Part shown: positions 55,376 to 64,000 of the stretch, in pieces
Numbering within the stretch: the stretch's first letter is position 1
Layout of the letters: each line of letters opens with the position of its first letter
From: Roseibium hamelinense
GTDB lineage: Bacteria > Pseudomonadota > Alphaproteobacteria > Rhizobiales > Stappiaceae
Length of the DNA: 64,000 bases
Direction of reading: 5' to 3'
NCBI RefSeq assembly: GCF_007830545.1
Contig: NZ_VLLF01000008.1
Span: forward strand, 62,001-126,000
Made by a program: the position numbers and the translations under genes
The notes under the pieces: generated by a model
The model's database searches: none
What the model was told of the DNA's origin: nothing
What the model saw: only the letters and a program-made list of their open reading frames with translations

Positions 55376-55755
55376 TCGGGCGTCCTTAACTCTAAAATCG
55401 GGAAGTTTCCCGCACCATATGGGCAACCGACACGAAAATCCAAAACGGATCGAACCAGCCAAAGCGGATTGGCATCCGAGGGCGCAACGCGCTATCGGAT
55501 GTTAGCCTCCAGGATCTCTTTACACCTTTGCGGGTCCCGGTCGGCGGTTCAGAATATCAGGCACTCAAATGGAGTTGGGCGGCTTATGCCGGAAAGGGGA
55601 GAAGGAGTCAAGAAATGCTATAGTTGATAAGTAGAAAATCAAACAGTTGGGTGCTCCACAGTGTGACTTGCTATTTGAGATCACCGACTGGATAACTCTA
55701 CCAGTCTTTCCTTACTGTTTTAAACGGACGCCTGTCTCGTGCCTAGAAGGACGAT
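55376..55755. other. Divergent spacer between ffh and trkH
   Basis: No gene is supported in this 380-bp gap. The half near trkH is AT-rich. A small inverted repeat ACTGG...CCAGT occurs near 55685-55705. In relatives the gene upstream of ffh is usually dapF, which is not seen here. It must contain the ffh and trkH promoters. Confidence 0.45.
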
Positions 55756-57198
55756 ATGAACTCCCGCGCGATCGCGTTGCCCATCGGGCGGCTGCTCATT
55801 TTAATTTCGCTGATGATGATAATTCCAGCGATTACAGATATGTTTGCCCACAATGCGGATTGGCAGATTTTTCTGGTCTGTGCAATTCTTGTCGGAGGAT
55901 TTGGCCTTCTGACAAGCATAGCCTGTCAAGGACAAGGAAGGCCGCAAAACTTCCGGGAAGCTATTCTATTTGTTAACACAGCATGGCTGGTGTTTTCATT
56001 TGCCGGGGCTGTGCCCATGTGGGCAAGCGAACTCAACATAAGCTTCACGGACGCGTTTTTTGAGTCAGCATCGGGCTTAACCACGACCGGCTCTACGATT
56101 TTGACAGGGATCGAAACCCTACCACCAGGCATACTGCTCTGGAGGGCTCTACTGCAGTGGATCGGTGGAATTGGGGTCGTTTCGCTAGCTATTTGGCTTC
56201 TGCCTAGCCTCCGAGTGAGTGGAAATCAGCTGTTTGCCCTTGAAACATCCGAAACAGCGACCAAGCCCTACGGTCGGATCGCGCCTTTTCTTTTCAGGCT
56301 TCTGTTTTTGTATTCCTATCTTAGTGTCAGTTGCTGCTTGTTGTATCTTGCGTGCGGCATGACGCTATTCGATGCTGTGGTTCATGCAATGACCACAGTG
56401 TCCACCGGCGGTTTTTCGACATCAGATGCATCCTTCGGACAATTTCAAGGACTATCCGTTTATTGGGTGGCGACGGTGTTCATGCTGGCGTCCAGTGTAC
56501 CTTTCCTCTACTTGATACGAAGCTTTGAGAACCGTCGTTTCGAATTTGACGTCCAGATCCTGCTTCTTTTTGTCCTAATAACAACAGGCGCCTTTGGCGT
56601 GCTTTATTTTGAGCGTTTCGTGGTTCACGACACGCCGTTTCATATGCTCACTCTTGCCGTTTTCAACGTGGTCTCTGTAGTCTCTACGACCGGATATGGA
56701 GCCAATGACTATCTCCAGTTCGGTGCGCCTGTGATTGCGATCTTCTTTGTACTCACGTTTTTCGGCGGGTGTGCTGGCTCGACCTCAGGCGGTTTCAAAA
56801 TGTTCCGGATCGCTGTTCTTTTGAGCTATATCCGGGTTCTGCTGCAGCGGATGGTGCGCCCTCATCGCGTAATCGCTCCCAAGTATCACGGAAAGCGAAT
56901 TTCTATTTCTATACTCGAAGGTACGTTTGTCTTCGCCGTTCTTTATTCGGCGACCTTCGTACTTTTTGCCGTTTTTTACCTTTTTCTACAGATGAACCTT
57001 GAGACGGCGTTAAGTGCTTCGGCTACGGCACTTGCGAATGTCGGACCTGGTATCGGCGATATCATTGGCCCTGCCGGCAACTTCCAAAACCTTCCTGATG
57101 CAGCCAAATGGCTGCTTGCAATACAAATGATCCTTGGAAGGCTCGAAATACTGGGCGGCTTATTGCTATTCACACCAGATTTCTGGCGGGAACGTTGA
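55756..57198 (+). CDS. trkH: Trk potassium-uptake protein TrkH
   Basis: A 480-residue potassium channel subunit. It has many membrane helices. Selectivity-filter-like loops such as ASGLTTTGSTIL, MTTVSTGGFSTSD, VVSVVSTTGYGANDY and ANVGPGIGD show the four MPM repeats. FGGCAGSTSGGFKMFRI matches the gating loop of the family. AGAAGGACGAT precedes the ATG. A TrkA partner is not in the window. It converges on the ICL-like gene with 31 bp between. Confidence 0.93.
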   Translation: MNSRAIALPIGRLLILISLMMIIPAITDMFAHNADWQIFLVCAILVGGFGLLTSIACQGQGRPQNFREAILFVNTAWLVFSFAGAVPMWASELNISFTDAFFESASGLTTTGSTILTGIETLPPGILLWRALLQWIGGIGVVSLAIWLLPSLRVSGNQLFALETSETATKPYGRIAPFLFRLLFLYSYLSVSCCLLYLACGMTLFDAVVHAMTTVSTGGFSTSDASFGQFQGLSVYWVATVFMLASSVPFLYLIRSFENRRFEFDVQILLLFVLITTGAFGVLYFERFVVHDTPFHMLTLAVFNVVSVVSTTGYGANDYLQFGAPVIAIFFVLTFFGGCAGSTSGGFKMFRIAVLLSYIRVLLQRMVRPHRVIAPKYHGKRISISILEGTFVFAVLYSATFVLFAVFYLFLQMNLETALSASATALANVGPGIGDIIGPAGNFQNLPDAAKWLLAIQMILGRLEILGGLLLFTPDFWRER

Positions 57199-57229
57199 AC
57201 AAATTGCGCATCTTTTTGCCTCGAGGAAC

Positions 57230-58102
57230 TCAGTCTCTCTTCGATGTCTCGTATTGCTTTGAGGCTTGGTAGTATTGGTTGAATCCGATGCGATCCCGAA
57301 GTTCAGAGAAACTCATGAGATCCGGCCTCCGGTTCAAATCTGACTTTAAATTTGTGAGTGTTGCTACCATTGCCTGCATAGCGCCTGCCAACAAAGTAAG
57401 CGGGTAAGTAACAATCGAAAATCCAATATCGGCGATCTCATTGTGCGAAAGTTCCGGTGTCTCTCCACCTTCCACGATGTTGGCCATCTTTGGTCCGGGA
57501 AGCTCGCGGCAGATGATTTGCATTTCTTCGACTGTCTTCGGCGCTTCGACAAAAAGGATATCCGCACCAAGCTCCTTGAATTTCACAGCCCTTTTGATCG
57601 CTTCGTTCAGGCCGTGATCATGCCGAGCGTCAGTTCGGGCTAGGATCAGGATATCGGCCCCTGACTCTTTGGCGTCTCGTGCGGCCCGAATGCGGTCGAA
57701 GGCTTCAGCGCGGGAGACCACGGCCTTTCCTGGCGTATGACCGCAGCGTTTTGGAGCGAGCTGGTCCTCAATCATGATGGCTGCGGCACCTGCCTTGGCA
57801 AACGCAGCAACCGTGCGGCGCACATTCACGGCATTACCATAGCCTGTGTCCCCGTCGGCTATGAGCGGGATCTGGATCGCATCGGTGATGTTTCGCGCCT
57901 GATCAAGAACCTCGGCGTAAGACATAAGTCCCAGATCCGGTTGTCCTAAACGAGCTGCTGACACACCAAAACCGGACATAAATGTAAGTTCAAAATCGGC
58001 TTGTTCGATTAATTTTGCTGAGAGCGCGTCATAACAACAAGGCGTGACATGAAGCCGGTCTTGAGCGAGCAACATCCTTAGTTTTTCTGCCTGCGATAGC
58101 AT
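57230..58102 (-). CDS. Isocitrate lyase/PEP mutase family enzyme
   Basis: A 290-residue TIM-barrel enzyme of the ICL/PEPM superfamily. LPAL-like opening residues precede PLIADGDTGYGNAVNV (metal site) and EDQLAPKRCGHTPGK, where KRCGH is the active-site cysteine loop. ILARTDARHDHG and FVEAPKTVEEM follow. Candidates are carboxyphosphonoenolpyruvate mutase, oxaloacetate decarboxylase, or dimethylmalate lyase-like activities, and sequence alone does not choose. It is probably a single-gene unit or is coupled with yggS 78 bp upstream on the same strand. Confidence 0.85.
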   Translation of the reverse strand: MLSQAEKLRMLLAQDRLHVTPCCYDALSAKLIEQADFELTFMSGFGVSAARLGQPDLGLMSYAEVLDQARNITDAIQIPLIADGDTGYGNAVNVRRTVAAFAKAGAAAIMIEDQLAPKRCGHTPGKAVVSRAEAFDRIRAARDAKESGADILILARTDARHDHGLNEAIKRAVKFKELGADILFVEAPKTVEEMQIICRELPGPKMANIVEGGETPELSHNEIADIGFSIVTYPLTLLAGAMQAMVATLTNLKSDLNRRPDLMSFSELRDRIGFNQYYQASKQYETSKRD

Positions 58103-58180
58103 TTGCCGACCTCCTCAATGTCAAACAATTTCAATGACAACACCGTTTGCACTGAAGCGCGAAATTCTCGTCGAAGACAG

Positions 58181-58855
58181 TTACGTGTAATTTCTCGCGC
58201 CGAAGACGCCGGAGCCAACGCGTACATAAGTGGCCCCAAACCGGATAGCTGTTTCGTAGTCTGCTGACATGCCCATTGAAAGTTGATCCAGATTGTTCCG
58301 TTCGGCGATTTTTTGAAGCAGGGCAAAATGCGGTCCAGGGGCGTCTTCTACAGGCGGAATGCACATGAGACCGGCAACAGAAAGGCCAGTTTCTCTGGTG
58401 CAATACGAGATGAATGTATCTGCTTCTCTTGGGCTGACGCCTGCCTTCTGCGGCTCTTCGCCCGTATTAATCTGAACAAAGCACGGGAGATTGCGTCCTT
58501 GTTTTTCCATTTCGGATTTAAGCGCTTTGGCGATTTTCTCGCGATCAATCGTATGTATAACATCGAAAGTTTGAACCGCTTCTTTGGCTTTGTTGGATTG
58601 AAGTGGGCCTATCAGATGTAGTTCAATTCCAAGATATTCCCGTCTCAACTCCTGCCATTTTCCTACGGCTTCCTGGACCCGATTTTCTCCAAAGATACGA
58701 TGGCCGGCATCCAGAGCAGGTCGAATAGCATTGGCATCGAAGGTCTTTGAGACTGCAATAAGGTTGGTAGAACCAGGCGCACGTCCGCTTTCCAAACTAG
58801 CAGCGTTGATCGCCTGTTTAACCCTCTCTAGAGATTGGCCTGTTTGATTGCTCAT
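58181..58855 (-). CDS. yggS: YggS/PLPBP-type pyridoxal-phosphate homeostasis protein
   Basis: A 224-residue PLP-binding protein without known catalytic activity, which keeps PLP and amino-acid levels balanced. The PLP lysine is in LIAVSKTFDANAIRPAL (about residue 35), with GENRVQEAVGKW nearby. LIGPLQSNKAKEAVQTFDVIHTID and LSMGMSADYETAIRFGATYVRVGSGVFG are standard YggS blocks. It starts 295 bp before the third solute-binding gene, which is on the other strand, so this gap holds divergent promoters. Confidence 0.95.
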   Translation of the reverse strand: MSNQTGQSLERVKQAINAASLESGRAPGSTNLIAVSKTFDANAIRPALDAGHRIFGENRVQEAVGKWQELRREYLGIELHLIGPLQSNKAKEAVQTFDVIHTIDREKIAKALKSEMEKQGRNLPCFVQINTGEEPQKAGVSPREADTFISYCTRETGLSVAGLMCIPPVEDAPGPHFALLQKIAERNNLDQLSMGMSADYETAIRFGATYVRVGSGVFGARNYT

Positions 58856-59150
58856 GTCACTTGTCCAAGGATCCGGCTGGCTTCTACGTCCTTAGTGTTT
58901 AGAAACTATTTTGGTTTCAGTCCAACTCTATTGTCTGGACGAAGAACGGCCAATTGATATGGCGCTTTGCAATACTTAAGTGCATAAACGAAAAGAAACA
59001 ACCAAGTCTTAGTATCTTATTTTCGCGATATTCAATAGGTTCTGACGCCCGTTTTTGTTCAAAGATGCAATATTTTACTTCATTTCTTTAGGGTATAGGA
59101 AGGAATATGAAATAGGCCATGTCTATATTATCGATAAATGAGCGTCGGCT
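58856..59150. other. Divergent spacer between yggS and a binding-protein gene
   Basis: No gene is supported. The stretch near 58950-59110 is AT-rich and free of good ribosome-binding sites. It should contain both promoters; none can be pinned by eye. Confidence 0.4.
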
Positions 59151-59861
59151 GTGCGAGTGTACCATACAATCATATTCGCGGTTCTTATCTTCTTCCGGAT
59201 CGTTCCGAGCGATGTCCGCGCCGAAACCATCGCCTTCGGGGTTGGCGAATGGAGCCCTTTTGTCGGCGAAAAACTTCATGACAAGGGTCTTTATTCAAAG
59301 CTTGTTGCAGAGTTTTTTGAAAAGAACGGATTTCAGGTTGCGCTGGAGTTTTATCCGTGGCGCCGGTCACTAGAGCTGGTTAGGAGTGGCACTTTGCCAG
59401 CAACATTTCCATGGTCATTCACTGAAGACCGGCAACCTGACTTTTACTATCCAAAGCGGCCAATCGGTTTTTTGAACGATGTGATCTATTATCGGCGCGA
59501 CCGTTTCCCGAACGGCCTTACTATAAACTCCATAAATGACATCAGATCAAAAGGCTTAAGTGCTGTCGGCATATCTGATTACTGGTATCAAAATCCACTT
59601 AAAGAAGCTGGAATTGAGTACCACGAAGTAAGCTATGACGAACAAGCGTGGAAAATGCTCGCACTCGGCCGTGTCGATATTTTCATTGAAAATGATGTTG
59701 TCGGAGACCGACGCAAAGCAAGTGTCTTGCAGAACATGTCAACCGTTATAGACCGGAGCGAACCGTTCAGACGCGTCCCTGTTTTCATACTGTTCAGCAA
59801 AAAGCATCCTCTCGGCAAAAAGATGATGGATGTTTGGGATGCCCGGCCATCTGTGAACTGA
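59151..59861 (+). CDS. Periplasmic solute-binding protein, third copy in window
   Basis: A 236-residue type II binding protein from a GTG start, with a signal peptide ending near VRA-ETI. FGVGEWSPFVGEKLHDKGLYSK opens the mature domain and ALEFYPWRRSLELVRSGTLPATFPWSFTEDR is the middle block (compare LPWSRAL in the two tandem copies). It is related to but clearly diverged from the 19-20.7 kb pair. No transporter genes are nearby. A weak ribosome-binding site makes the exact start uncertain. Confidence 0.8.
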   Translation: MRVYHTIIFAVLIFFRIVPSDVRAETIAFGVGEWSPFVGEKLHDKGLYSKLVAEFFEKNGFQVALEFYPWRRSLELVRSGTLPATFPWSFTEDRQPDFYYPKRPIGFLNDVIYYRRDRFPNGLTINSINDIRSKGLSAVGISDYWYQNPLKEAGIEYHEVSYDEQAWKMLALGRVDIFIENDVVGDRRKASVLQNMSTVIDRSEPFRRVPVFILFSKKHPLGKKMMDVWDARPSVN

Positions 59862-60051
59862 TTTTTCTATCTCGGGTCTTCCCCTAAGTCACCCTGAGCA
59901 AACTGGTCCGCCAAACCGGCAAAATCGGTAGGCGGCCTAGACGACGCAGGCTAACTGGAATATTGACCATTGGGAGGAATTCTCGGTGGCGGCTACCCAC
60001 CCAATTTGAACAAACGCGCGTCAACGGACACGCAAACACACGGCTTATTTG

Positions 60052-62664
60052 ATGGCAACGGAACGGTACAATGCGCGCGAGGTCGAAGCTCGCTGGCAGG
60101 AAACTTGGAACGAAAAAGACGTCTTCGTCACTCACAATGACGATCCCCGCGACAAATATTATGTTCTGGAGATGTTCCCCTACCCGTCTGGCCGAATTCA
60201 CATGGGCCATGTGCGTAACTACGCAATGGGCGACGTTGTGGCGCGGTTCAAACGAGCCATGGATTTCAATGTCCTCCATCCGATGGGTTGGGACGCGTTT
60301 GGTATGCCAGCTGAAAATGCGGCCATGCAGAACAATGTGCATCCCAAAGATTGGACCTATCAGAACATTGCCACGATGCGTGACCAGCTCAAAATCATGG
60401 GTTTGTCCCTTGATTGGAGCCGTGAATTTGCGACCTGTGACGTAGCATACTACACCCAGCAGCAACGCTTATTTTTGAAGTTTTTGGACGCAGGCCTCGT
60501 TTATCGCAAAAACGCAAAGGTCAACTGGGACCCGGTCGATATGACCGTGCTTGCCAACGAACAGGTGATCGACGGTCGCGGCTGGCGTTCGGGTGCCCTC
60601 GTCGAACAGCGAGAACTCACTCAATGGTTCTTCAAAATTTCTGACTATTCTGAAGACCTTCTGGAGGCAATCGATACGCTGGATCGCTGGCCGGACAAAG
60701 TCCGCCTGATGCAAAAGAACTGGATTGGACGCTCGGAAGGATTGCGCGTCCGTTTCGAGTTTTTCGGAGCCGCCCCAACTGGCGACACAACCCTGGAAAT
60801 TTTCACTACTCGTCCAGATACGTTGTTTGGCGCTTCTTTCATGGGCCTGTCACCGGATCATCCGATTTCGATCAAGCTTGCGGAGACAAACCCGGAGTTG
60901 CAAAGCTTCATTGATGAGTGTCGCAGGGTCGGCACTTCGGAAGAAGCAATTGAAAAGGCGGAGAAAAAGGGCATTGATACTGGGCTGCGGGTCAAGCATC
61001 CGCTTGATGCCTCTATCGAACTGCCCGTCTATGTCGCAAACTTTATCCTGATCGACTACGGCACAGGTGCAATCTTCGCCTGTCCGGCTCATGATCAACG
61101 CGATCTGGATTTTGCCCGCAAATACGGCCTGAACGTCAAACCGGTGGTGCTACCCAAAGACGCAGATCCAGCAACTTTCGAAATCGAAGACGAAGCATTC
61201 ACGGAAGACGGAACAATCTTCAATTCCGGCTTTATGAACGGGATGACGATTGCCGATGCCAAGCAGGCCGTTGCCGAGAAACTCGAAAGAACTCAGGTCA
61301 ACGGACAGGCTCAAGCCAAACGGCAAGTAAACTACCGGTTGCGCGATTGGGGTATTTCCCGTCAGAGGTATTGGGGTTGTCCAATCCCAGTCATCCATTG
61401 CGACAGCTGCGGCGTGGTTCCTGAAAAGTATGAAAACCTGCCGGTTAAACTTCCAGACGACATTAATTTCGACAAGCCGGGCAATCCGCTCGACAGACAT
61501 CCTACCTGGCGCGAAACATCATGTCCGAACTGCGGCAAACCTGCAAAACGCGAAAGCGATACTATGGATACCTTTGTGGATTCGTCCTGGTATTTCGCGC
61601 GCTTCACGGCACCTGGTTGCGACCAGCCAACAGACCCTGATGCTGCTACCAAATGGCTGCCAGTCGATCAGTATATAGGCGGGATTGAACATGCGATCCT
61701 TCACCTCCTGTATTCACGTTTCTTTACCCGGGCGATGCAGAAGGTCGGTGCCGTCGATTTGAAGGAGCCCTTCAAAGGACTTTTCACACAAGGCATGGTG
61801 ACCCACGAGACCTACAAGTCGGACCAAGGCGAATGGTTGAGCCCTGCAGAGATCAAAATCAATGAAACAAACGGCAACCGCATAGCAGTCCACGCCGACA
61901 GCGGACTACCGGTGACCATCGGCGCCATCGAAAAGATGTCCAAGTCGAAGAAAAACACGGTTGATCCCACCGACATCATCGAAACCTACGGCGCTGATAC
62001 CGCCCGGTGGTTTATGTTGTCCGATTCCCCGCCGGAACGAGACGTCATTTGGACTGAAGAAGGTGTCCAAGGATCTTGGCGTTTTGTGCAGCGTGTGTGG
62101 CGGCTGGTGAACGATCTGGCGACGAACGCTCGCCGTCACGAGATTGATCTTGCAAAATCTAACGGCAAAGCGTTAGACCTGCGCCGAGCTACGCACAAGA
62201 CGCTGGATGGCGTAACCAAGGATCTTGAGGCGCTCGGATTCAATAGGGCGGTAGCGAAACTCTACGAATTTACCAACGTTATTGGAAAAGCCGCTCAGCA
62301 GGCCGGAAAAGACCAACAGCTTGATGCCTGTCTTTACGAAGCTGCCGAGTGTCTGGTGCAAATGTTTGCTCCGATGATGCCTCATTTGGCGGAAGAATGC
62401 TGGTCGGTTTTGGGCCACAAGGTGCTTGTTTCACAGGCTAAATGGCCATCCGTCGAGAAAACACTCTTAATCGACGAAACCATAACCATGCCGGTCCAGA
62501 TCAACGGCAAACGCCGGGGCGAAATTTCTGTACCAAGGGAAGCTTCCAAAGAGGACGTCGAAGCAGCTACTCTTCAAGAGGACTTTGTCAAACGAGCTTT
62601 GGATGGCAATCCGCCCCGTAAGGTAATAGTGGTTCCACAAAGGATCGTGAATGTCGTTGCCTAG
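60052..62664 (+). CDS. leuS: Leucyl-tRNA synthetase
   Basis: An 870-residue class I synthetase charging tRNA-Leu. The HIGH-type motif is [14 protein letters not shown] (about residues 43-56), the CP1 editing domain contains [13 protein letters not shown], and the KMSKS motif is EKMSKSKKN near residues 627-635. The start ATG (60052) has a TTG one codon earlier; neither has a clear ribosome-binding site. It overlaps lptE by 14 bp at its end and leads the leuS-lptE-holA operon. Confidence 0.98.
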   Translation: MATERYNAREVEARWQETWNEKDVFVTHNDDPRDKYYVLEMFPYPSGRIHMGHVRNYAMGDVVARFKRAMDFNVLHPMGWDAFGMPAENAAMQNNVHPKDWTYQNIATMRDQLKIMGLSLDWSREFATCDVAYYTQQQRLFLKFLDAGLVYRKNAKVNWDPVDMTVLANEQVIDGRGWRSGALVEQRELTQWFFKISDYSEDLLEAIDTLDRWPDKVRLMQKNWIGRSEGLRVRFEFFGAAPTGDTTLEIFTTRPDTLFGASFMGLSPDHPISIKLAETNPELQSFIDECRRVGTSEEAIEKAEKKGIDTGLRVKHPLDASIELPVYVANFILIDYGTGAIFACPAHDQRDLDFARKYGLNVKPVVLPKDADPATFEIEDEAFTEDGTIFNSGFMNGMTIADAKQAVAEKLERTQVNGQAQAKRQVNYRLRDWGISRQRYWGCPIPVIHCDSCGVVPEKYENLPVKLPDDINFDKPGNPLDRHPTWRETSCPNCGKPAKRESDTMDTFVDSSWYFARFTAPGCDQPTDPDAATKWLPVDQYIGGIEHAILHLLYSRFFTRAMQKVGAVDLKEPFKGLFTQGMVTHETYKSDQGEWLSPAEIKINETNGNRIAVHADSGLPVTIGAIEKMSKSKKNTVDPTDIIETYGADTARWFMLSDSPPERDVIWTEEGVQGSWRFVQRVWRLVNDLATNARRHEIDLAKSNGKALDLRRATHKTLDGVTKDLEALGFNRAVAKLYEFTNVIGKAAQQAGKDQQLDACLYEAAECLVQMFAPMMPHLAEECWSVLGHKVLVSQAKWPSVEKTLLIDETITMPVQINGKRRGEISVPREASKEDVEAATLQEDFVKRALDGNPPRKVIVVPQRIVNVVA

Positions 62665-63229
62665 CCAACTCACAAATCAGTTTCAGAGGAAGGCAAGTAT
62701 TCTGCTGTGCCTTGCTGGTGTCCTCGCGGCGTTAACAGCGTGCCAGGTACGCCCGCTTTATGGCTCCCTGAACGGACAGACTGGGACATCAATCGTATCC
62801 ACGGACCTTGCCGCAACTGAAATTGAACCGATCGATAGCCAGTACGCGAATTCTGACACGGTCCGGGTGCTCTACAACGAACTCCTTTACAATTTTGAGC
62901 GCGGCGCTGATCGTTCGATTAAGAGGTTCCGGCTTGAGGTCTTAGTCGACCTCAACAGCGCAGAGGTTGGCGTCGAACGCCTCGCGGACGTACCTTCAGC
63001 TTATACCACAACCCTCACCGCGAGTTTTGTTTTGAGCGATATTGCCTCGAACACAACACTCTATACCGGAAAATCGTTTGCTACAGCATCATACGACTTT
63101 TCAAATCAGCGCTTCGCCAACCAGCGCGCTTCCAAAGACGCCCAAGAGCGAGTGGCCCGCATAGTCGCAGATGACATTCAAGCGCGTTTGGCCGGGTATT
63201 TCGCAGAGCAGTCTACAGGCAACAGTTAG
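62651..63229 (+). CDS. lptE: LPS-assembly lipoprotein LptE
   Basis: A 192-residue outer-membrane lipoprotein that plugs LptD. A signal peptide ends with the lipobox LTAC, giving CQVRPLYG, where the C-x-x-R-P-L-Y-G start is a hallmark of alphaproteobacterial LptE. Helical and beta segments follow ([18 protein letters not shown]). The ATG is inside the last bases of leuS, as in other alphaproteobacteria. holA follows 18 bp later. Confidence 0.93.
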   Translation: MSLPSQLTNQFQRKASILLCLAGVLAALTACQVRPLYGSLNGQTGTSIVSTDLAATEIEPIDSQYANSDTVRVLYNELLYNFERGADRSIKRFRLEVLVDLNSAEVGVERLADVPSAYTTTLTASFVLSDIASNTTLYTGKSFATASYDFSNQRFANQRASKDAQERVARIVADDIQARLAGYFAEQSTGNS

Positions 63230-63247
63230 CAAGGAAGCTGCCCGACC

Positions 63248-64000
63248 GTGACCCTCCTAAAAGCCGGAGAAATAGAGCGGCTCATTTCAAATCCGCCAGA
63301 GAACATGGGACCCGTACTCATTTTCGGGCCAGATACGGGACTTGTGGCTGAACGGGCAGAAAAGCTGGTAACCAACGCATCAACAGGCAACGAAGACCCA
63401 TTCAGCCTTGTAAAATTGGATGCTAGCGGATTGGTCTCGGACCCGAATCGATTGATCGACGAAGTTCTGACAATTCCTTTGTTTGGCGGCAAGCGCGTTA
63501 TATGGGTTAAAGATGCGAGCGGAAAGAACCTTATACCAGCAGTTGAAGCCATTCTGAAACCTGGAAACTGTCCGGCGACCGTTGTTATTGAGGGTGGGGA
63601 CCTCAAAAAAGGAACAGGCCTCCGGAAACTTTTCGAAACCAATAAGCATGCGACAGCCATACCGTGTTACGCCGACAATGACCGCGGCGTTGACATACTT
63701 ATTGATCAAGAAACTCGCGAAGCGAATGTTTCAATTTCCAGAGAAGCGCGCACTGCCCTGCATGCACTTTTGGGTGCAGATAGATTGGCAAGTCGAGGAG
63801 AACTAAAAAAACTTTGTCTCTATGCGTTTAAAAAAGGGCGCATAGAGACCGGCGATATTGAAGCAATTATCGGGGATGCGTCCGCTCTTGAAACGTCCGA
63901 GCTCATTGATGCGGCAGCAACAGGCGATGTAGCGGGTCTTGATCATGGGCTTGAACGTCTGACACACGCAGGTTCGAAAGCTACAATTCTCGCGAACCAG
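63248..64000 (+). CDS. holA: DNA polymerase III delta subunit HolA (3' partial)
   Basis: The clamp-loader delta subunit. GTG 63248 starts VTLLKAGEIERLI, and 251 codons are open to the window end, so the C-terminus is missing. GPVLIFGPDTGLVAERAEKL is the family's N-terminal block, FGGKRVIWVKDASGKN is the second, and LGADRLASRGELKKLCLYA (about residues 178-196) is diagnostic for HolA. It is in the usual leuS-lptE-holA order, with a 18-bp gap to lptE. Confidence 0.93.
   Translation, partial: MTLLKAGEIERLISNPPENMGPVLIFGPDTGLVAERAEKLVTNASTGNEDPFSLVKLDASGLVSDPNRLIDEVLTIPLFGGKRVIWVKDASGKNLIPAVEAILKPGNCPATVVIEGGDLKKGTGLRKLFETNKHATAIPCYADNDRGVDILIDQETREANVSISREARTALHALLGADRLASRGELKKLCLYAFKKGRIETGDIEAIIGDASALETSELIDAAATGDVAGLDHGLERLTHAGSKATILANQ

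Noticed and set aside
59884-60465. 193-residue minus-strand frame across the start of leuS
   Set aside because: It lies antisense to the conserved leuS N-terminus and has no family resemblance.
1-64000. tRNA, rRNA, IS, prophage and CRISPR elements
   Set aside because: No cloverleaf candidate, terminal inverted repeat with transposase, integrase or repeat array was found by eye in the intergenic gaps.

Overview
The window is a gene-dense chromosomal segment of an alphaproteobacterium. No rRNA, tRNA, IS element, prophage or CRISPR array was seen. The gene content and order point to the Hyphomicrobiales (Rhizobiales), and the marine Roseibium/Labrenzia/Stappia group is my best guess by inference. 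The supporting evidence is ftsK-lolA, divergent ftsEX and a zinc-ribbon/hpt/cpdR set, the argH-lptM-lysA-DUF4175 block, etfBA-hbd, a urease operon with extra genes inserted, ffh-aroQ-rpsP-rimM-trmD and leuS-lptE-holA. Both ends cut through genes: ftsK on the left lacks its N-terminus and holA on the right lacks its C-terminus. I saw no obvious pseudogene or frameshift.

Layout. 1-8.7 kb: ftsK, lolA, an ATP-grasp ligase of unknown substrate, and envelope or metabolic singletons (CoA-ester lyase, GNAT, DUF2125, ChaC, PlsC-like, YdcF-like). 8.7-18.3 kb: cell-cycle and amino-acid block (ftsX, ftsE, zinc-ribbon protein, hpt, cpdR, a large glutamine-rich DUF4175 protein, lysA, lptM, argH). 18.3-21.8 kb: a TlpA-like thioredoxin, two tandem periplasmic solute-binding proteins without a permease, and three very small proteins that share a C-terminal signature. 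21.8-26.0 kb: fatty-acid or aromatic-acid CoA metabolism (acyl-CoA ligase, hbd, etfA, etfB). 26.2-34.1 kb: rhomboid, cobalamin adenosyltransferase, HIG1-like protein, SDR, UbiH family, TesB, a CobW-type metal GTPase and a D,D-carboxypeptidase. 34.4-41.2 kb: a complete urease operon, ureD-A-x-B-y-z-C-GST-E-F-G. 41.3-48.1 kb: two uncharacterised envelope genes, acs, a TadG-like protein, an HNH nuclease and leuC. 48.3-55.4 kb: the ribosomal and SRP block, with a TadG-TadE-TadE cassette on the opposite strand between rplS and trmD. 55.7-64 kb: trkH, an ICL/PEPM enzyme, YggS, a third solute-binding protein, leuS, lptE and holA.

How the genes work together. The urease set is complete: UreABC are the apoenzyme and UreDEFG insert the nickel centre. 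Its unusual feature is four extra small genes carried inside the operon. EtfBA, Hbd and the acyl-CoA ligase fit a beta-oxidation-like route. FtsEX, FtsK, CpdR and a CtrA-type TTAA-N7-TTAA box link to the alphaproteobacterial cell cycle. The least explained parts are the three small proteins at 20.8-21.8 kb, the Tad-like cassettes, and the exported protein at 41.3 kb that carries the same short motif at both ends of its mature region.
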